Below, in pieces: positions 36,700 through 47,384 of a stretch of 64,000 nt of DNA. Each line of letters begins with the position of its first letter. The first letter of the stretch is position 1. The translations under genes were made by a program, and so were the position numbers. This stretch comes from Archivesica marissinica (lineage: Eukaryota; Mollusca; Bivalvia; Venerida; Vesicomyidae), in assembly GCA_014843695.1 (NCBI GenBank), contig CM026390.1, positions 8,107,386 to 8,171,385 on the forward strand, read 5' to 3'. Below the pieces are notes generated by a model. That model was not told the origin of the DNA. It made no database searches and was given only the letters and a program-made list of their open reading frames with translations.

Positions 36700-36794
36700 C
36701 GTAACTGATCGAAAGTAACATTTATTTAATTCAAAATTCACTAAAAGACTGCGCTAAACCTAAATAACTAAATTTATAAACATCAAGTTCACAA

Positions 36795-36937
36795 CAGCGA
36801 AATATTTGTTTTATAATATTTAACGGGATTTTCCGGGCAACTATTTTGGCATTTTTGGGGTTGCCCGGTGGGCAACTGCTTTTCAAACTTAGTTGCCCGC
36901 CGAGATATTTCAGTTGCCCGCGGGCTCCGGGCATAGG
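36795..36937. promoter_or_regulatory. hAT subterminal GTTGCCC/GGGCAAC motif cluster
   Basis: Five copies of the heptamer GTTGCCC or its complement GGGCAAC, plus a sixth partial GGGCAT, occur in about 110 bp in both orientations near the right end. One GTTGCCC also occurs near the left end (about 34125). Repeated subterminal motifs are transposase-binding sites in well-studied hAT elements; the same role here is inference. The cluster lies upstream of the transposase start, so it may overlap the promoter. Confidence 0.55.
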
Positions 36938-36952
36938 ATTTGTCGTACACTG
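36938..36952 (-). repeat. hAT terminal inverted repeat, right
   Basis: The reverse complement of the left end, with 15 of 15 matching. The array unit CATTAAAC follows immediately. Confidence 0.92.
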
Positions 36953-37280
36953 CATTAAACATTTCCTTGCATACATTAAACTCCTTCCTTGCATACATTA
37001 AACTCCTTCCTTGCATACATTAAGCTCCTTCCTTGCATACATTAAACTCCTTCCTTGCATACATTAAACTCCTTCCTTGCATACATTAAACTCCTTCGTT
37101 GCATACATTAAACGTTTCCTTGCATACATTAAACATTTCCTGCATACATTAAACTCCTTCCTTGCATACATTAAACTCCTTCCTTGCATACATTAAGCAT
37201 TTCCTTGCATACATTCAACTACTTACTTGCAAAATTAAGCTTCTCCCTTGCATACATTAAACTTCTCCCTTGTATAATTA
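36953..37280. repeat. 22-bp minisatellite, right part of split array
   Basis: About 15 units of the same array as 31042-34080 (CTCCTTCCTTGCATACATTA), decaying at the right end into TTGTATAATTAAAC. This establishes that the transposon split one array. Confidence 0.95.
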
Positions 37281-37448
37281 AACTTATCTCTAATATAAAA
37301 GGTCTAGCTAAGTCCTGTGTATTGGTCAGCAATCAGTAAAACTATATATATAGGTGACGGGTCCATCTGCAAACATGGACCATAATACAGCAGATACTTG
37401 TATATCTCTCAATGTAGACTTTGTTCTGTAGTGTTTATTTTTCATACA
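37281..37448. other. Spacer, nothing recognised
   Basis: Short single-copy stretch between the array and a dispersed repeat. No gene is seen. Confidence 0.5.
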
Positions 37449-37535
37449 TTAGTGTCACACCTATTCAAAGGGCCAGCAATTTCTGACTTATGAGGACACA
37501 CCTTATAATCATCAGTACTTCCCGAATCATATCCT
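37449..37535 (+). repeat. ~85-bp dispersed repeat, copy 1
   Basis: TAGTGTCACACCTATTCAAA, then GGGCCAGCAATTTCTGACTT, then ATCAGTACTTCCCGAATC. A second copy lies at 63663-63745 inside the 21-bp array. An internal AGNNATTTCTGACTT could form a short hairpin. No coding capacity; type unknown. Confidence 0.8.
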
Positions 37536-37554
37536 TGCCGGGTAGGATCCAGAC

Positions 37555-37828
37555 GGAGAGGCAATCGATAACCATCATGAGCGACGTCTCCTGAAGAGAT
37601 TAGTCTTTTGGAGGATAGTGCAATGATACAGACAGAGACCCATACCAGTCTTCTCTGGTTCTTTTATGTGCACAGTGTAATGCACCGAAACTAGACCTTG
37701 GTTTGAAGTAAACTACAAAAAAAACTATGATACAAGTTATTTTAGTATGGTATAGCAGGGCATCGAACCTGTGACCTCTGGATTACAAACCCATGGTGTT
37801 AACCATTGGATCACTGATCCTCTACTTT
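37555..37828 (-). mobile_element. SINE family T, near full length
   Basis: On the minus strand the tRNA-like head (about 37828-37757) has box A TGATCCAATGG and box B GGTTCGATGCC. Its loop reads TTTGTAA with anticodon TGT, supporting a tRNA-Thr origin. The body carries AGAAGACTGGTATGGG and GTATCATTGCACTATCC, and then CTTCAGGAGACGTCGCTCAT. An A/T-rich insertion of about 30 bp separates head and body. Confidence 0.82.
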
Positions 37829-38461
37829 ATTTGGCTTTTACTTAGATTCTTATAGTCCATAAAAGTATTAATGTATTTTTTTGTCCCATGGACAATTTAT
37901 CCTAGTATCCTAGTTTTAACTTTAGTAAACCACCATTGGTGGTTGGTGACTGTAAATAACAATATCAATATTATTAAAGGGAGGTAATTAAAAAAATTTT
38001 TTATTTCACTACAAGTTCATACTATCCGTGGTAATGCAGTTTTCAATTGACGTTTGTTAGAAAGTTTCCTCCCGCACGAATGACCACAAATACGCTTTCA
38101 TCTGCGCCAATGAGAGTGATTGATACATGTTGGCTCGCAATCATTGTAAAATAAATAGTTTATACTTTAATACCGTAATCTTAGGCTTCGAAATATCAAA
38201 ACATAATGAATATATAAGCACTCGCCCACAGAGGCCTGCACACAAGTTGTACTGGACTGTACCTCCAGTGAATCTTCTGTTTCCTATGTCCGTCCTATTA
38301 GATCATCTTTACCAAGTTATGCAAGCTGAATTTATGCTTCATTTGAAAAGTTTATTTTAACCAGAAGACCAAACAATTGTGACATTTTTGATCTTTTCGA
38401 ATAATCTTATTTTGTTTTAAAAAATAATATCGCAAAGCTACAATGTAATGGTCTTTGTTTA
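37829..38461. other. AT-rich spacer, no gene accepted
   Basis: Contains AAAGGGAGGTAAT near 37976. A 77-codon plus-strand frame (38127-38360) has no recognisable motif. Nothing else is seen. Confidence 0.5.
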
Positions 38462-38692
38462 CAACGATTGTGAAGCAAGTTTTAACAACTTATATTAATC
38501 ACTCTTGTTGGCGTGGATGAAAGTGTAAATGTGGTCATTTTTGTGGGAGGAAACTGGAGTACCCGGAGAAAACCCACCTGTCCGATCTGGCGATCACCGT
38601 ACCATCTCACTACTTCCCGGTCCGAGGATCGAACCCAGGTTGCATTGGTGAGAAGCGAGCGCGCTAACAACTACGCTAATCGGGCGGTCTTA
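38462..38692 (-). mobile_element. Full-length tRNA-derived SINE with TTTTCTCCGGGTACTCC core
   Basis: Minus strand: the head has box A TTAGCGTAGTTG and box B GGGTTCGATCCTC. The body has GGTGGGTTTTCTCCGGGTAC then TCCAGTTTCCTCCCAC, a block very widespread in invertebrate SINEs. The 3' tail is GAGTGATTAATATAAGTTGT then CTTCACAATCGTTGT. A truncated relative lies at 44583-44700. Confidence 0.87.
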
Positions 38693-39436
38693 AATAATCA
38701 GTTTATAAAACAACCTCTTTATATGTTATGCAAAGTATATACATTTGATTTGTTAAATAGACCCACCTTTTCTAAAATTGTGGGACTATGTCTGTATAAT
38801 TAAATATCATCAGCACAATCCATTTCCAAATCCAGTCTTTCAATGAAGATAAGTCAATTAAATTAACCAGGGAGGACCAAATCTAATGTTGTTATAACTT
38901 CTGGTCAAATCCATTTGTATATGAATGTAATGCTTGTATGATTGTGATTAAACTAAAATAAACAACAGAAGAGGCCAATTACTCATTTTAACTCCATACT
39001 GCTGATAAGCAATAGGTGCAGTGTACTTGTGTACTAATTCAATAACTATTGGACTAGATAGCGGAGGCTACATGTATCTATATTAATAAATGCATTGAGG
39101 GAAGTGATAACAGTGCTGTATGCTGCAGTAATGTATGTACATGTATGTGCAGTAATCGCATAACCCGTAAAAACTTGGTTTAAAAAATAAATGATCCCGC
39201 CTCAAAATGTCAGACTGTGCAAAATACATTCTACAATGTGATATTGAATGCACATTTACATTTCGACTTTCTACCACACTATGCAACTATCACTGTCGGG
39301 AATTTTGGAAATTCTAAGAGAATTATTAGGAGAAAATAGTCGCAAGATCAAAATCATACCAGCATTGTTTTATCTTTTCAAATAATTTGATAGTAGAATT
39401 TCAATAATTTTGCTATATTTTCTCCATCGGCCACAT
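38693..39436. other. Single-copy spacer, no gene recognised
   Basis: About 740 bp of AT-rich sequence. Small frames on both strands lack motifs. No RNA gene is seen. Confidence 0.5.
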
Positions 39437-40550
39437 TGCAATGCAACACTATGTGAATCGATGCAACGCTATGTGAATCAATGCAACGCTATGTGAATCG
39501 ATGCAACACTATGTGAATCGATGCAACGCTATGTGAATCAATGCAACACTATGTGAATCGATGCAACGCTATGTGAATCAATGCAACGCTATGTGAATCA
39601 ATGCAACGCTATGTGAATCAATGCAACACTATGTGAATCAATGCAACGCTATGTGAATCAATGCAACGCTATGTGAATCAATGCAACACTATGTGAATCG
39701 ATGAATCAATGCAACGTTATGTGAATTGATGCAACGCTATGTGAATCAATGCAACACTATGTGAATCAATGCAACGCTATGTGAATCAATGCAACGCTAT
39801 GTGAATCGATGCAACGCTATGTGAATCGATGCAACGCTATGTGAATCAATGCAACGCCATGTGAATCGATGCAACACCATGTGAATCGATGAATCAATGC
39901 AACGCTATGTGAGTCAATGCAACACTATGTGAATCAATGCAACGCTATGTGAATCAATGCAACACTATGTGAATCGATGCAATGCTATGTGAATCGATGC
40001 AACGCTATGTGAATCAATGCAACGCCATGTGAATCGATGCAACACTATGTGAATCGATGAATCAATGCAACACTATGTGAATCGATGAATCAATGCAACG
40101 CTATGTGAATCAATGCAACGCTATGTGAATCAATGCAACACTATATGAATCGATGCAACACCATGTGAATCGATGAATCAATGCAACGCTATATGAATCA
40201 ATGCAACGCTATATGAATCGATGCAACACTATGTGAATCGATGCAACACTATGTGAATCGATGCAACGCTATGTGAATCAATGCAACGCTATGTGAATCG
40301 ATGCAACGCTATGTGAATCAATGCAACGCTATGTGAATCGATGCAACACCATGTGAATCGATGAATCAATGCAACGCTATGTGAATCGATGAATCAATGC
40401 AACGCTATGTGAATCAATGCAACGCTATGTGAATCAATGCAACGCTATGTGAATCGATGCAACACCATGTGAATCAATGAATCAATGCAACGCTATGTGA
40501 ATCGATGAATCAATGCAACACTATGTGAATCGATGCAACGCTATGTGAAT
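39437..40550. repeat. 20-bp minisatellite array
   Basis: About 55 copies of TGCAACGCTATGTGAATCAA. The variable positions are ACGCT or ACACT, and CAA or CGA. Occasional extra GAATCAA/GAATCGA half-units recur at regular intervals, hinting at a composite period of roughly 200-350 bp. It begins just 3' of the ligase gene's polyadenylation signal. Confidence 0.96.
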
Positions 40551-40569
40551 TTGAATGCTAAATAACCAA

Positions 40570-40575
40570 TTTATT
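40570..40575 (-). terminator. Polyadenylation signal AATAAA of the ligase gene
   Basis: AATAAA on the minus strand, about 205 bp beyond the stop at 40780 and about 20 bp before the 20-bp array. Its position suits a compact 3' UTR. The cleavage site is not determined. Confidence 0.6.
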
Positions 40576-40779
40576 ATTTTAGATTTCAAGAGATCAATAA
40601 ATAAATAAATTTAAGCACAACAGACATGCAGGACAGACTCACTATACTTGCTCAAATGTTTATATTTTCAGCTGAGTTTGAAATATTTTCATAGAGGGCA
40701 CTAGAAAGTGTCTCTAAACTTCTAACTAAATACACAAAAATATCATTGGTCTTAAGCTGATTGTTTTCTTTGTTATCTT

Positions 40780-43700
40780 CTAATTCATGCCCACAGTCCA
40801 GCTTTCATCAGACTCATCAGAGGCAAACTCCTCTAACAAGGCTGCAGTTGACTTTGGAATCTGAATCTCATAACTAGAGTCAGTTTCAAACCCATCTTCC
40901 CCTTCAGTGTTGGTGTCATCCACATCGTCACAGTCAGAACCGGGTTCCCATGTATTATCAGAACTGCTGTCTGAACTATCCCTCCAAGAGTTTGGGAAAT
41001 CTCGGTTACTGGTATTGTAAATGCTACCTATAGCTCTAGCTGGACTAGTATTAGCATTTATACTTCTGGTTGAACATTGTGAATCGTGTCTTTGTGAGCG
41101 AGAGCTTCGTTGTCTGTGACTGTTTCTGTACGGTCCATCCTCTGGTTTTGGAGTGCTTGATTTTGTGCTATTATCTGGAACATGCTGTCGTGAACCAGCA
41201 TGGCTTGCTTCTCTCCTTACAGATGCTGGAGTGTTGATGGGAGACATATTAGCACTATGTACAACGGCCGCTGTAGGGATAGCCGTGCTGGAGGAATCGC
41301 TGCCTAAACATCTGGAATAATTTATTAACGACAAATCTATCTTAACATTCAAGCTTTGGCCAGCAATATCATTGTTCACATTTGGTGGATTGCTTCTTTT
41401 ATTAGCGCCCGGTCTAATTCTCCAGCGTTGTTGATTATAGTGAGACTGTCTCCGTGCTTGTCGGTTTCGTAGAGGTGACTTCCTAGAACGTTGTGAATAT
41501 GTATGTCCATTTGTATGCTGGGATATCATACTGCTTGCTTTATTCTTCTTACTATCATTGCATGAACGATTATCACTCTCGTGTGACCGTTTTCTAAATT
41601 CATACCTTGGCACACTTGTTGAATTACTATAATCCTTGTCTGAAAGTACATCTACAGTATCCTTAGGATCAAACTGCTGACTAGTCAAGTGACTCTGGTC
41701 ATTTCCACTACGACTGGGTACTGCATTAGATCTTTTCCTTTTACATTCCCAAGAGACAAATGCATCATTGTCTTGTTTCCGTTTCCGGAACTTCTTATGT
41801 TCCTTCTGGTCACTGGTGATGTTTGGAATTTCGCTTCCATTAACACACCTATCTAGATGGTCCATAGCAAAATCAGTTTCTGTACCTCGATTCTCGCCAG
41901 TCACAGCAGTTCTTTCCTGATCATCATGCACATCCACAAAATCATTTCCTGAATTCATATCCATCAAATCTTCAGGCTCAGAATGTGCAGTACTCTTTTC
42001 TATATGTGTACGATGTTTAGTAAGATATTTCATTGATTCATCTGTATCATCAGTAGAATCTGTTGCTGTCGATATCAACGCAGATAGATTTGCACCTTCA
42101 TCTGATTCCAATTCAGATTGCTGCTGCTGCAGGGCTGATGGACTCTGGGTGCTATCAGGTTCACATCTGGAAACTTGTTCATCTTTCGTGGCACTATATT
42201 CAGTATCATACTTCAAACCTCTTTCAGAAGTTAGAGGCTTATAATTGCTCGAACAAGTTTTATCTTCATAGTCGTCCGATTCTTCTGTATGATGACCTTC
42301 TGCACTAGTTTCCGACAGATGATCTACAGTGTCAGCTTCATCAAAGCTTTCTTCAAGTTCATAATCAAGACTACTGCCGCTATGACTGGTCTCACAATGG
42401 CCACTTCTGTTTCCATCAGTCTCTGTGCTTAGATGTTCATGAACATTTCTTACATCATCAGGTTCTGAATCTGTGGTATCGGTGCGACAGCTCACGGGTG
42501 ATCCGAAGCTATGACTGGTATCATCACCATCCGACCTATCTTCAAGATCTACTATGTCATGCACACTGTTTTCTATAGAGCTTATGAAGGAGACATTGCT
42601 TCTGTCATTAGATATATGACTATCTTCAAATGTCACACTATGTCTTTCGCTGAGTGAAGAATGTGATGCAATTGAATGTGCCAGACTTGAATATATGTGT
42701 ATTCCACTTTCTTCGGTGAATTTATACGAGTATGACGATCGTTGAGAAGAAGGGGAGCTATTCTGTTCAGGTGATCTCCAATTGTTACCTGTACTGACAA
42801 AATATCTCTGTGGTGGACTAAACGCGATGTTAGTTTCTGGAGAAGAGAAAACGGGTTCCACATCGTCGTCATGTCCGAAGCGACTATTAGCAACCGAGGA
42901 GGTTGAACAGATACTTGAAAAACTTCCTGTTGTATCCGAAGGCGAGTCAGGCGGCTTAGCAAGTATAATATGTTCTGAGACATACCGATTCTTAATACTA
43001 TATTCTTCAGTGGCTTCACTGGCAAATGAATGATGAGCATCAGAATTGTCACAATCTGGTGATGGTGTTGGTGAACGGGTATGTGGTGTTTGGTTGCTGT
43101 CTGAGCCCGATATCCAGTTCAGATCAGATGGGATGTTTGTTGGCAGTCCTTCATCAGTGAAACTGCCCCACTGACTTTCAGTTACATTAGAATATCTATC
43201 GTAAGATTGATCAGCATATGAGTGATTGTCGTCATCAGTAAGGTACATACCATCATTGTTATCTGATGCATTATTATCGGCATCAGCTGCCTCATTACTA
43301 CTGTGGTAACTGGTATTATCGCAGTTATCGTGACTTTCGGAGACGATTGCAGATGTGCTTGCTGGTACACGTATGTGATTATTATCATCATTATTACTAC
43401 TATTTACAATGGCATCGAGTGCAGCAGATGGAATTCTTACTTCGTCGTTCAAGTTGTTCTGATCCTGTACAAGCCTGGAGTTCAACACAGCCCTCATTTG
43501 ATTGCGGACTCGTTCTAACCTGGATGAGAGTTCGAACAAGCTATTTACTACCGTCCGTTCCACCCGTTCTACCACGTCAGATCCTTCGTTATTACCATTG
43601 TTGCTGTTATCTTGATTAGCATCATTATTAGCGTTATCGACGGTGTCAACATTATCTGCTGAAAAATTTGATGCAGCGCTATCAAACCATGAATCTCGAC

Positions 43701-43877
43701 TCAAATCATCTGACATGAAATCTGTGACATCACTGTCATCCGAACTATCGGAACTGAACATGTGCGTACGATCAGTTAGCTGCTGTTGTAGCTCGACAAG
43801 CTGATCATTCAATGACTGCGATAGGTTGGTCAGCTCGTGTGACTTCACTTTTAGTTGCTCAATCACTCCGATCTTTT
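40780..43877 (-). CDS. Terminal exon: coiled coil plus long Ser/Asp-rich tail of a TRAF-zinc-finger protein
   Basis: The minus strand has a strong acceptor TTTCTCTATATTTCAG just before 43877. The uninterrupted frame then runs 1031 codons to TAG at 40780. The first about 40 residues (KIGVIEQLKVKSHELTNLSQ and onward) are heptad-like and Leu-rich. From FSSDSSDDSD (near residue 42) it is low-complexity, rich in Ser, Asp, Asn and Glu, hence probably disordered and possibly heavily phosphorylated. Basic, NLS-like KKFRKRKQ and ECKRKRS lie near residue 690. A second basic patch (RRQSHYNQQRWRIRP) lies near 820. The last about 70 residues are acidic and end ESWTVGMN. An ATG at 43941 upstream of the acceptor lies in the intron and is not the start. 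Non-repetitive composition over 3 kb argues for a real exon. I do not recognise the tail as a known family. Confidence 0.82.
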
Positions 43878-44226
43878 CTGAAATATAGAGAAAATATTTT
43901 ACAAAATGCGATTTCTCTGATGCTTCCTGTTTAAATAACACATTTTAGTTTCACCATTTCTCAGTCAATACAATTTAAATAATATTAACGTGAACGCTCT
44001 TGGACACTACCCGTCAGTGACATACATTATTTCAAATGTCATCTACCTGCAACGTTCTAGCATTAATTAGTTAATTACATTGTAGTATGGTAGAATAATC
44101 TTCTGCAACAAAAAACATATGTTCAAGCATTAAATAAGAAGAACTTTCTCTTTTTGTGTCCGGCACTTTCAATCACACTGTCAAAAGCTGGCACAGACTA
44201 GATTAAAATTAGATAGCGATTGTCAT

Positions 44227-44299
44227 TGTACACTGGTACACATCCATTATTGTACACCGGTACACACCCATTATTGTACACCGGTACACACCCATTATT
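44227..44299. repeat. 24-bp tandem repeat, 3 copies
   Basis: TGTACACCGGTACACACCCA plus TTAT, starting at 44227, 44251 and 44275. The first copy differs at two positions. Confidence 0.93.
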
Positions 44300-44582
44300 G
44301 AAAGAGGTATATCAGCTTATAGCCTAGTTAAATAAATGGTTGAATTATATTTCACAGATATTTCAAGATGGTCGTAGTGTTCAATATTGCTTGTGCTATT
44401 AAAAAGATATAGGATTCGAGGAGAAGAATTAAATAAGACTCTGTCTTCCATTCTAATCCTGTTTCTGTATTATGATTATGCGTGGTGTATGCATTGTTCC
44501 ATATGTATTATATTGGGAAATAAAATGTTTAAACTAAAAAGATATACATGTATGTGTGGAGCAGATGTAAAAAAAAAAAAAA

Positions 44583-44700
44583 TTTTTACAACGATTGCGA
44601 AATAAGTTTTAACAACTTATATTAATCACTCTCGTTGGCGCGGATGAAAGAGTAAATGTGGTCATTTGTGTGGGAGGATACTGAGTACCCGGAGAAGTTT
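44583..44700 (-). mobile_element. 5'-truncated SINE, same family as 38462
   Basis: Minus strand: the partial core TTCTCCGGGTACTCAGTATC is followed by CTTTCATCCGCGCCAACGAG and the tail GAGTGATTAATATAAGTTGT. The head is missing. Confidence 0.85.
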
Positions 44701-45026
44701 CTTGATTCAACCATGGGTTCTCGATATATTCTGAATGAAAAATCTTCACCTTGGCTTGAGCTCAATAGAGGGAGAAGGGAGGCAGTTCAGGAGGATTTTT
44801 CTACCAAATTGTCATTTTTACTGTTTCATATATTCTTTGAAAATGCGCATGATTCTTGGGTACTCTCTGCTCATGTTTCACACAGAGCTCTCAGAAATCT
44901 TAATCACACAATTGATATACAACTCTGTACCAAGTTTATACGAATTGGAATAATTCGTCAGAAGCCATGGCCGGGTTTAAGCGATGCGATTATGGTGTAC
45001 ACGCTGTAGTCCTGTATGTGTATATA

Positions 45027-46043
45027 ATCTGCTCCATTGTATACCTGAAAGCTCCATTGTATACCTAAATCTTCTCCATTGTATACCTAAATCTTATCCA
45101 TTGTATACCTAAATCTTCTCCATTGAATACCTAAAACTTCTCCATTGTATACCTAAATAGTCTCCATTGTATACCTAAATCGTCTCCATTGTATACCTGA
45201 AATCTCCATTGTATACCTAAATCTTCTCCACTGTATACCTAAATCTTCTCCATTATATATCTAAATCTTCTCCATTGTATACCTAAAACTTCTCCATTGT
45301 ATACCTAAAACTTCTCCATTGTATACCTAAATCTTCTCCATTGTATACCTAAATCTTATCCATTGTATACCTAAATCTTCTCCATTGTATACCTAAAACT
45401 TCTCCATTGTATACCTAAAACTTCTCCATTGTATACCTAAATCTTCTCCATTGTATACCTAAAACTTCTCCATTGTATACCTAAAACTTCTCCACTGTAT
45501 ACCTAAATCTTCTCCATTGTATACCTAAAACTTCTCCATTGTATACCTAAAACTTCTCCATTGTATACCTAAATCTTCTCCATTGTATACCTAAAACTTC
45601 TCCATTGTATACCTAAATCTTCTCCATTGTATACCTAAATCTTATCCATTGTATACCTAAATCTTCTCCATTGTATACCTAAAACTTCTCCATTGTATAC
45701 CTAAATCTTCTCCATTGTATAACTAAATCTTCTTCATTGTATACCTAAATCTTCTCCATTGTATATCTAAAACTTCTCCATTGTATACCTAAATCTTCTC
45801 CATTGTATACCTAAATCTTCTTCATTGTATACCTAAAATCTTCTCCATTGTATACCTAAAACTTCTCCATTGTATACCTAAATCGTCTCCATTGTATACC
45901 TAAAACTTCTCCATTGTATACCTAAATCTTCTCCATTGTATACCTAAAACTTCTCCATTGTATACCTGAATCTTCTCCATTATATACCTAAATCTTCTCC
46001 ATTGTATACCTAAAACTTCTCCATTATATACCTAAATCTTCTT
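45027..46043. repeat. 22-bp intronic minisatellite
   Basis: About 46 copies of CTTCTCCATTGTATACCTAA plus AT or AA. Units ending AAAT and AAAA are interspersed. It lies in the intron between the two ligase exons. Confidence 0.96.
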
Positions 46044-46522
46044 GAATTTTGATATTCCCTGACAAACTGGATCTGGACAGACAAATTTTGGATTTTAATA
46101 AATTCAAGGGCAATAAACTTGTGTTCAGACTATGTATCTATGGCAATACATTAGCCTGGCAACAGGCGTCGATATATTTTGCCTGGTTAGTCAAATAAAT
46201 ATATTTTAACACCGAGACTATTAATTGGGCCGTATTGAGTTTCTGAACATAGCCTGGGGAAACTGGCGGGGTTTCCCGTGAAATTATTAATCCTATTAAT
46301 AGGCCTATTAGCATGTGACTTAAGTAATGACGTACTTGAATCGAAAGCGAGGCACTGCAATGCTGATAAAACTTTATAATTGACCGCCATTGTTTATGGG
46401 TCAACGGAACGATAAATAGTTTTAAAAAGTACGTTGTGCGTCTGATTTGACATATTTACTCAATATTTAAGTCGTCAATTACGCTGAATTGATCCATTAC
46501 CACCTAATGTAATATTTAAAAT

Positions 46523-46748
46523 CCGTCATCTCGTCGATATAACACAGAAACGGGACATTTTATGTAAATGAGTCTACGGGAAAATTCGTGTATATTCGGA
46601 AATGATCGTGTATAATCATGCCTGTTCGGCGATTTCCGCCATTTCGTCGATATAACACAGAAACGGGACATTATATGTAAATGAGTCTACGGGAACATTC
46701 GTGTATATTCGGAAATGATCATGTATAATCGTGCCTGTTCGGCGTTTT
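46523..46748. repeat. 113-bp tandem duplication
   Basis: Two copies starting CCGTCATCTCGTCGATATAA (46523) and CCGCCATTTCGTCGATATAA (46636). They differ at only a few positions and end in TGCCTGTTCGGCG. Confidence 0.93.
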
Positions 46749-47084
46749 CCGATAGAACTCCGTTTCTATATTTAGCGGTATTATCTTGTAGAGAAGAGTT
46801 GTCATTCTTCAAATCTACACCCTCAAAAAAGTGGTTGTAAGTAGATGGCACTACGATCGGAAATCCAGGTTCCCCAGGCTGTCATTTGGCTAGAAGTTAA
46901 AAAGTGAAAAATCGACAGACTGGAACCCAGGCTAGTTATACATATGTACATTAATATGTACCAAAAAACAAATACTGTCAATTTTGTGAATTGCCGATAA
47001 TATTTGGCGCAACCTTTAAAAAAAATGTTTATTGGCACATGTTTTGTCAAATAATTTACCAAACAACGCTTTTCCTAGGAAGGC

Positions 47085-47255
47085 TCTAGCGGTTAACCAG
47101 TACTTGGTACACCAAACTCTGTAAGAAACTGCCAACCTTTTCATATAGAGCCACACAGTCTGAGCGGGGCTCGAACCTGTGAAAATTAGTGAAGACCGGT
47201 TAGTGGTATACAAGTCAGCAACCGTAACCACTCGACCACATGGCTTCAAATGTGT
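47085..47255 (-). mobile_element. tRNA-like (Ser/Leu-type) SINE or tRNA pseudogene
   Basis: Minus strand: ATGTGGTCGAGTGGTTACGG (box A) and CACAGGTTCGAGCCCCGCTC (box B) are separated by a long middle compatible with a long variable arm. The head resembles that at 21645 (GCCATGTGGTCGAGTTG). GTGTGGCTCTATATGAAAAG follows. The start of the head is not paired with the region after box B, so it is not a functional tRNA. Confidence 0.65.
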
Positions 47256-47384
47256 GTGAACTATATGGCTCTTAGTGGCTCCAAGTGTTTCAAACGGGCT
47301 CCAATTCTTTTCTATTTAAGATAGAAGTGGGGCAGACAAAAATTTAAGACACTAGGGAACCCTGATATTTTAACATTGTAGTAC

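Larger units (their letters stand above)
34081..36952 (-). mobile_element. hAT DNA transposon with intact 15-bp terminal inverted repeats
   Basis: A 2872-bp element bounded by CAGTGTACGACAAAT at 34081-34095 and its exact reverse complement at 36938-36952. A CAG start is typical of hAT ends. The 22-bp array lies on both sides, so the element inserted into it. CATTAA flanks both ends; the expected 8-bp target duplication cannot be proven because the target is itself repetitive. The interior encodes a minus-strand hAT transposase with two lesions. The 5' side for transcription (about 36700-36937) carries a cluster of GTTGCCC/GGGCAAC motifs. Confidence 0.92.
43878..47384 (-). other. Phase-1 intron of the ligase gene (3507 bp)
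   Basis: GT-AG bounded. It contains a 24-bp repeat (44227), a SINE fragment (44583), a 22-bp minisatellite (45027-46043), a 113-bp duplication (46523) and a tRNA-like SINE (47085). A plus-strand 117-codon frame at 44656-45009 overlaps the SINE fragment and has no recognisable domain, so I do not call it a gene. Confidence 0.75.

Noticed and set aside
35204..36718. Plus-strand frames opposite the hAT transposase
   Set aside because: Shadows of the minus-strand transposase; no motifs of their own.
42063..43619. Short frames on both strands within the ligase terminal exon
   Set aside because: Shadows of the long minus-strand coding frame.
44656..45009. 117-codon plus-strand frame
   Set aside because: Starts inside a truncated SINE on the other strand, lies in the ligase intron and shows no recognisable domain.
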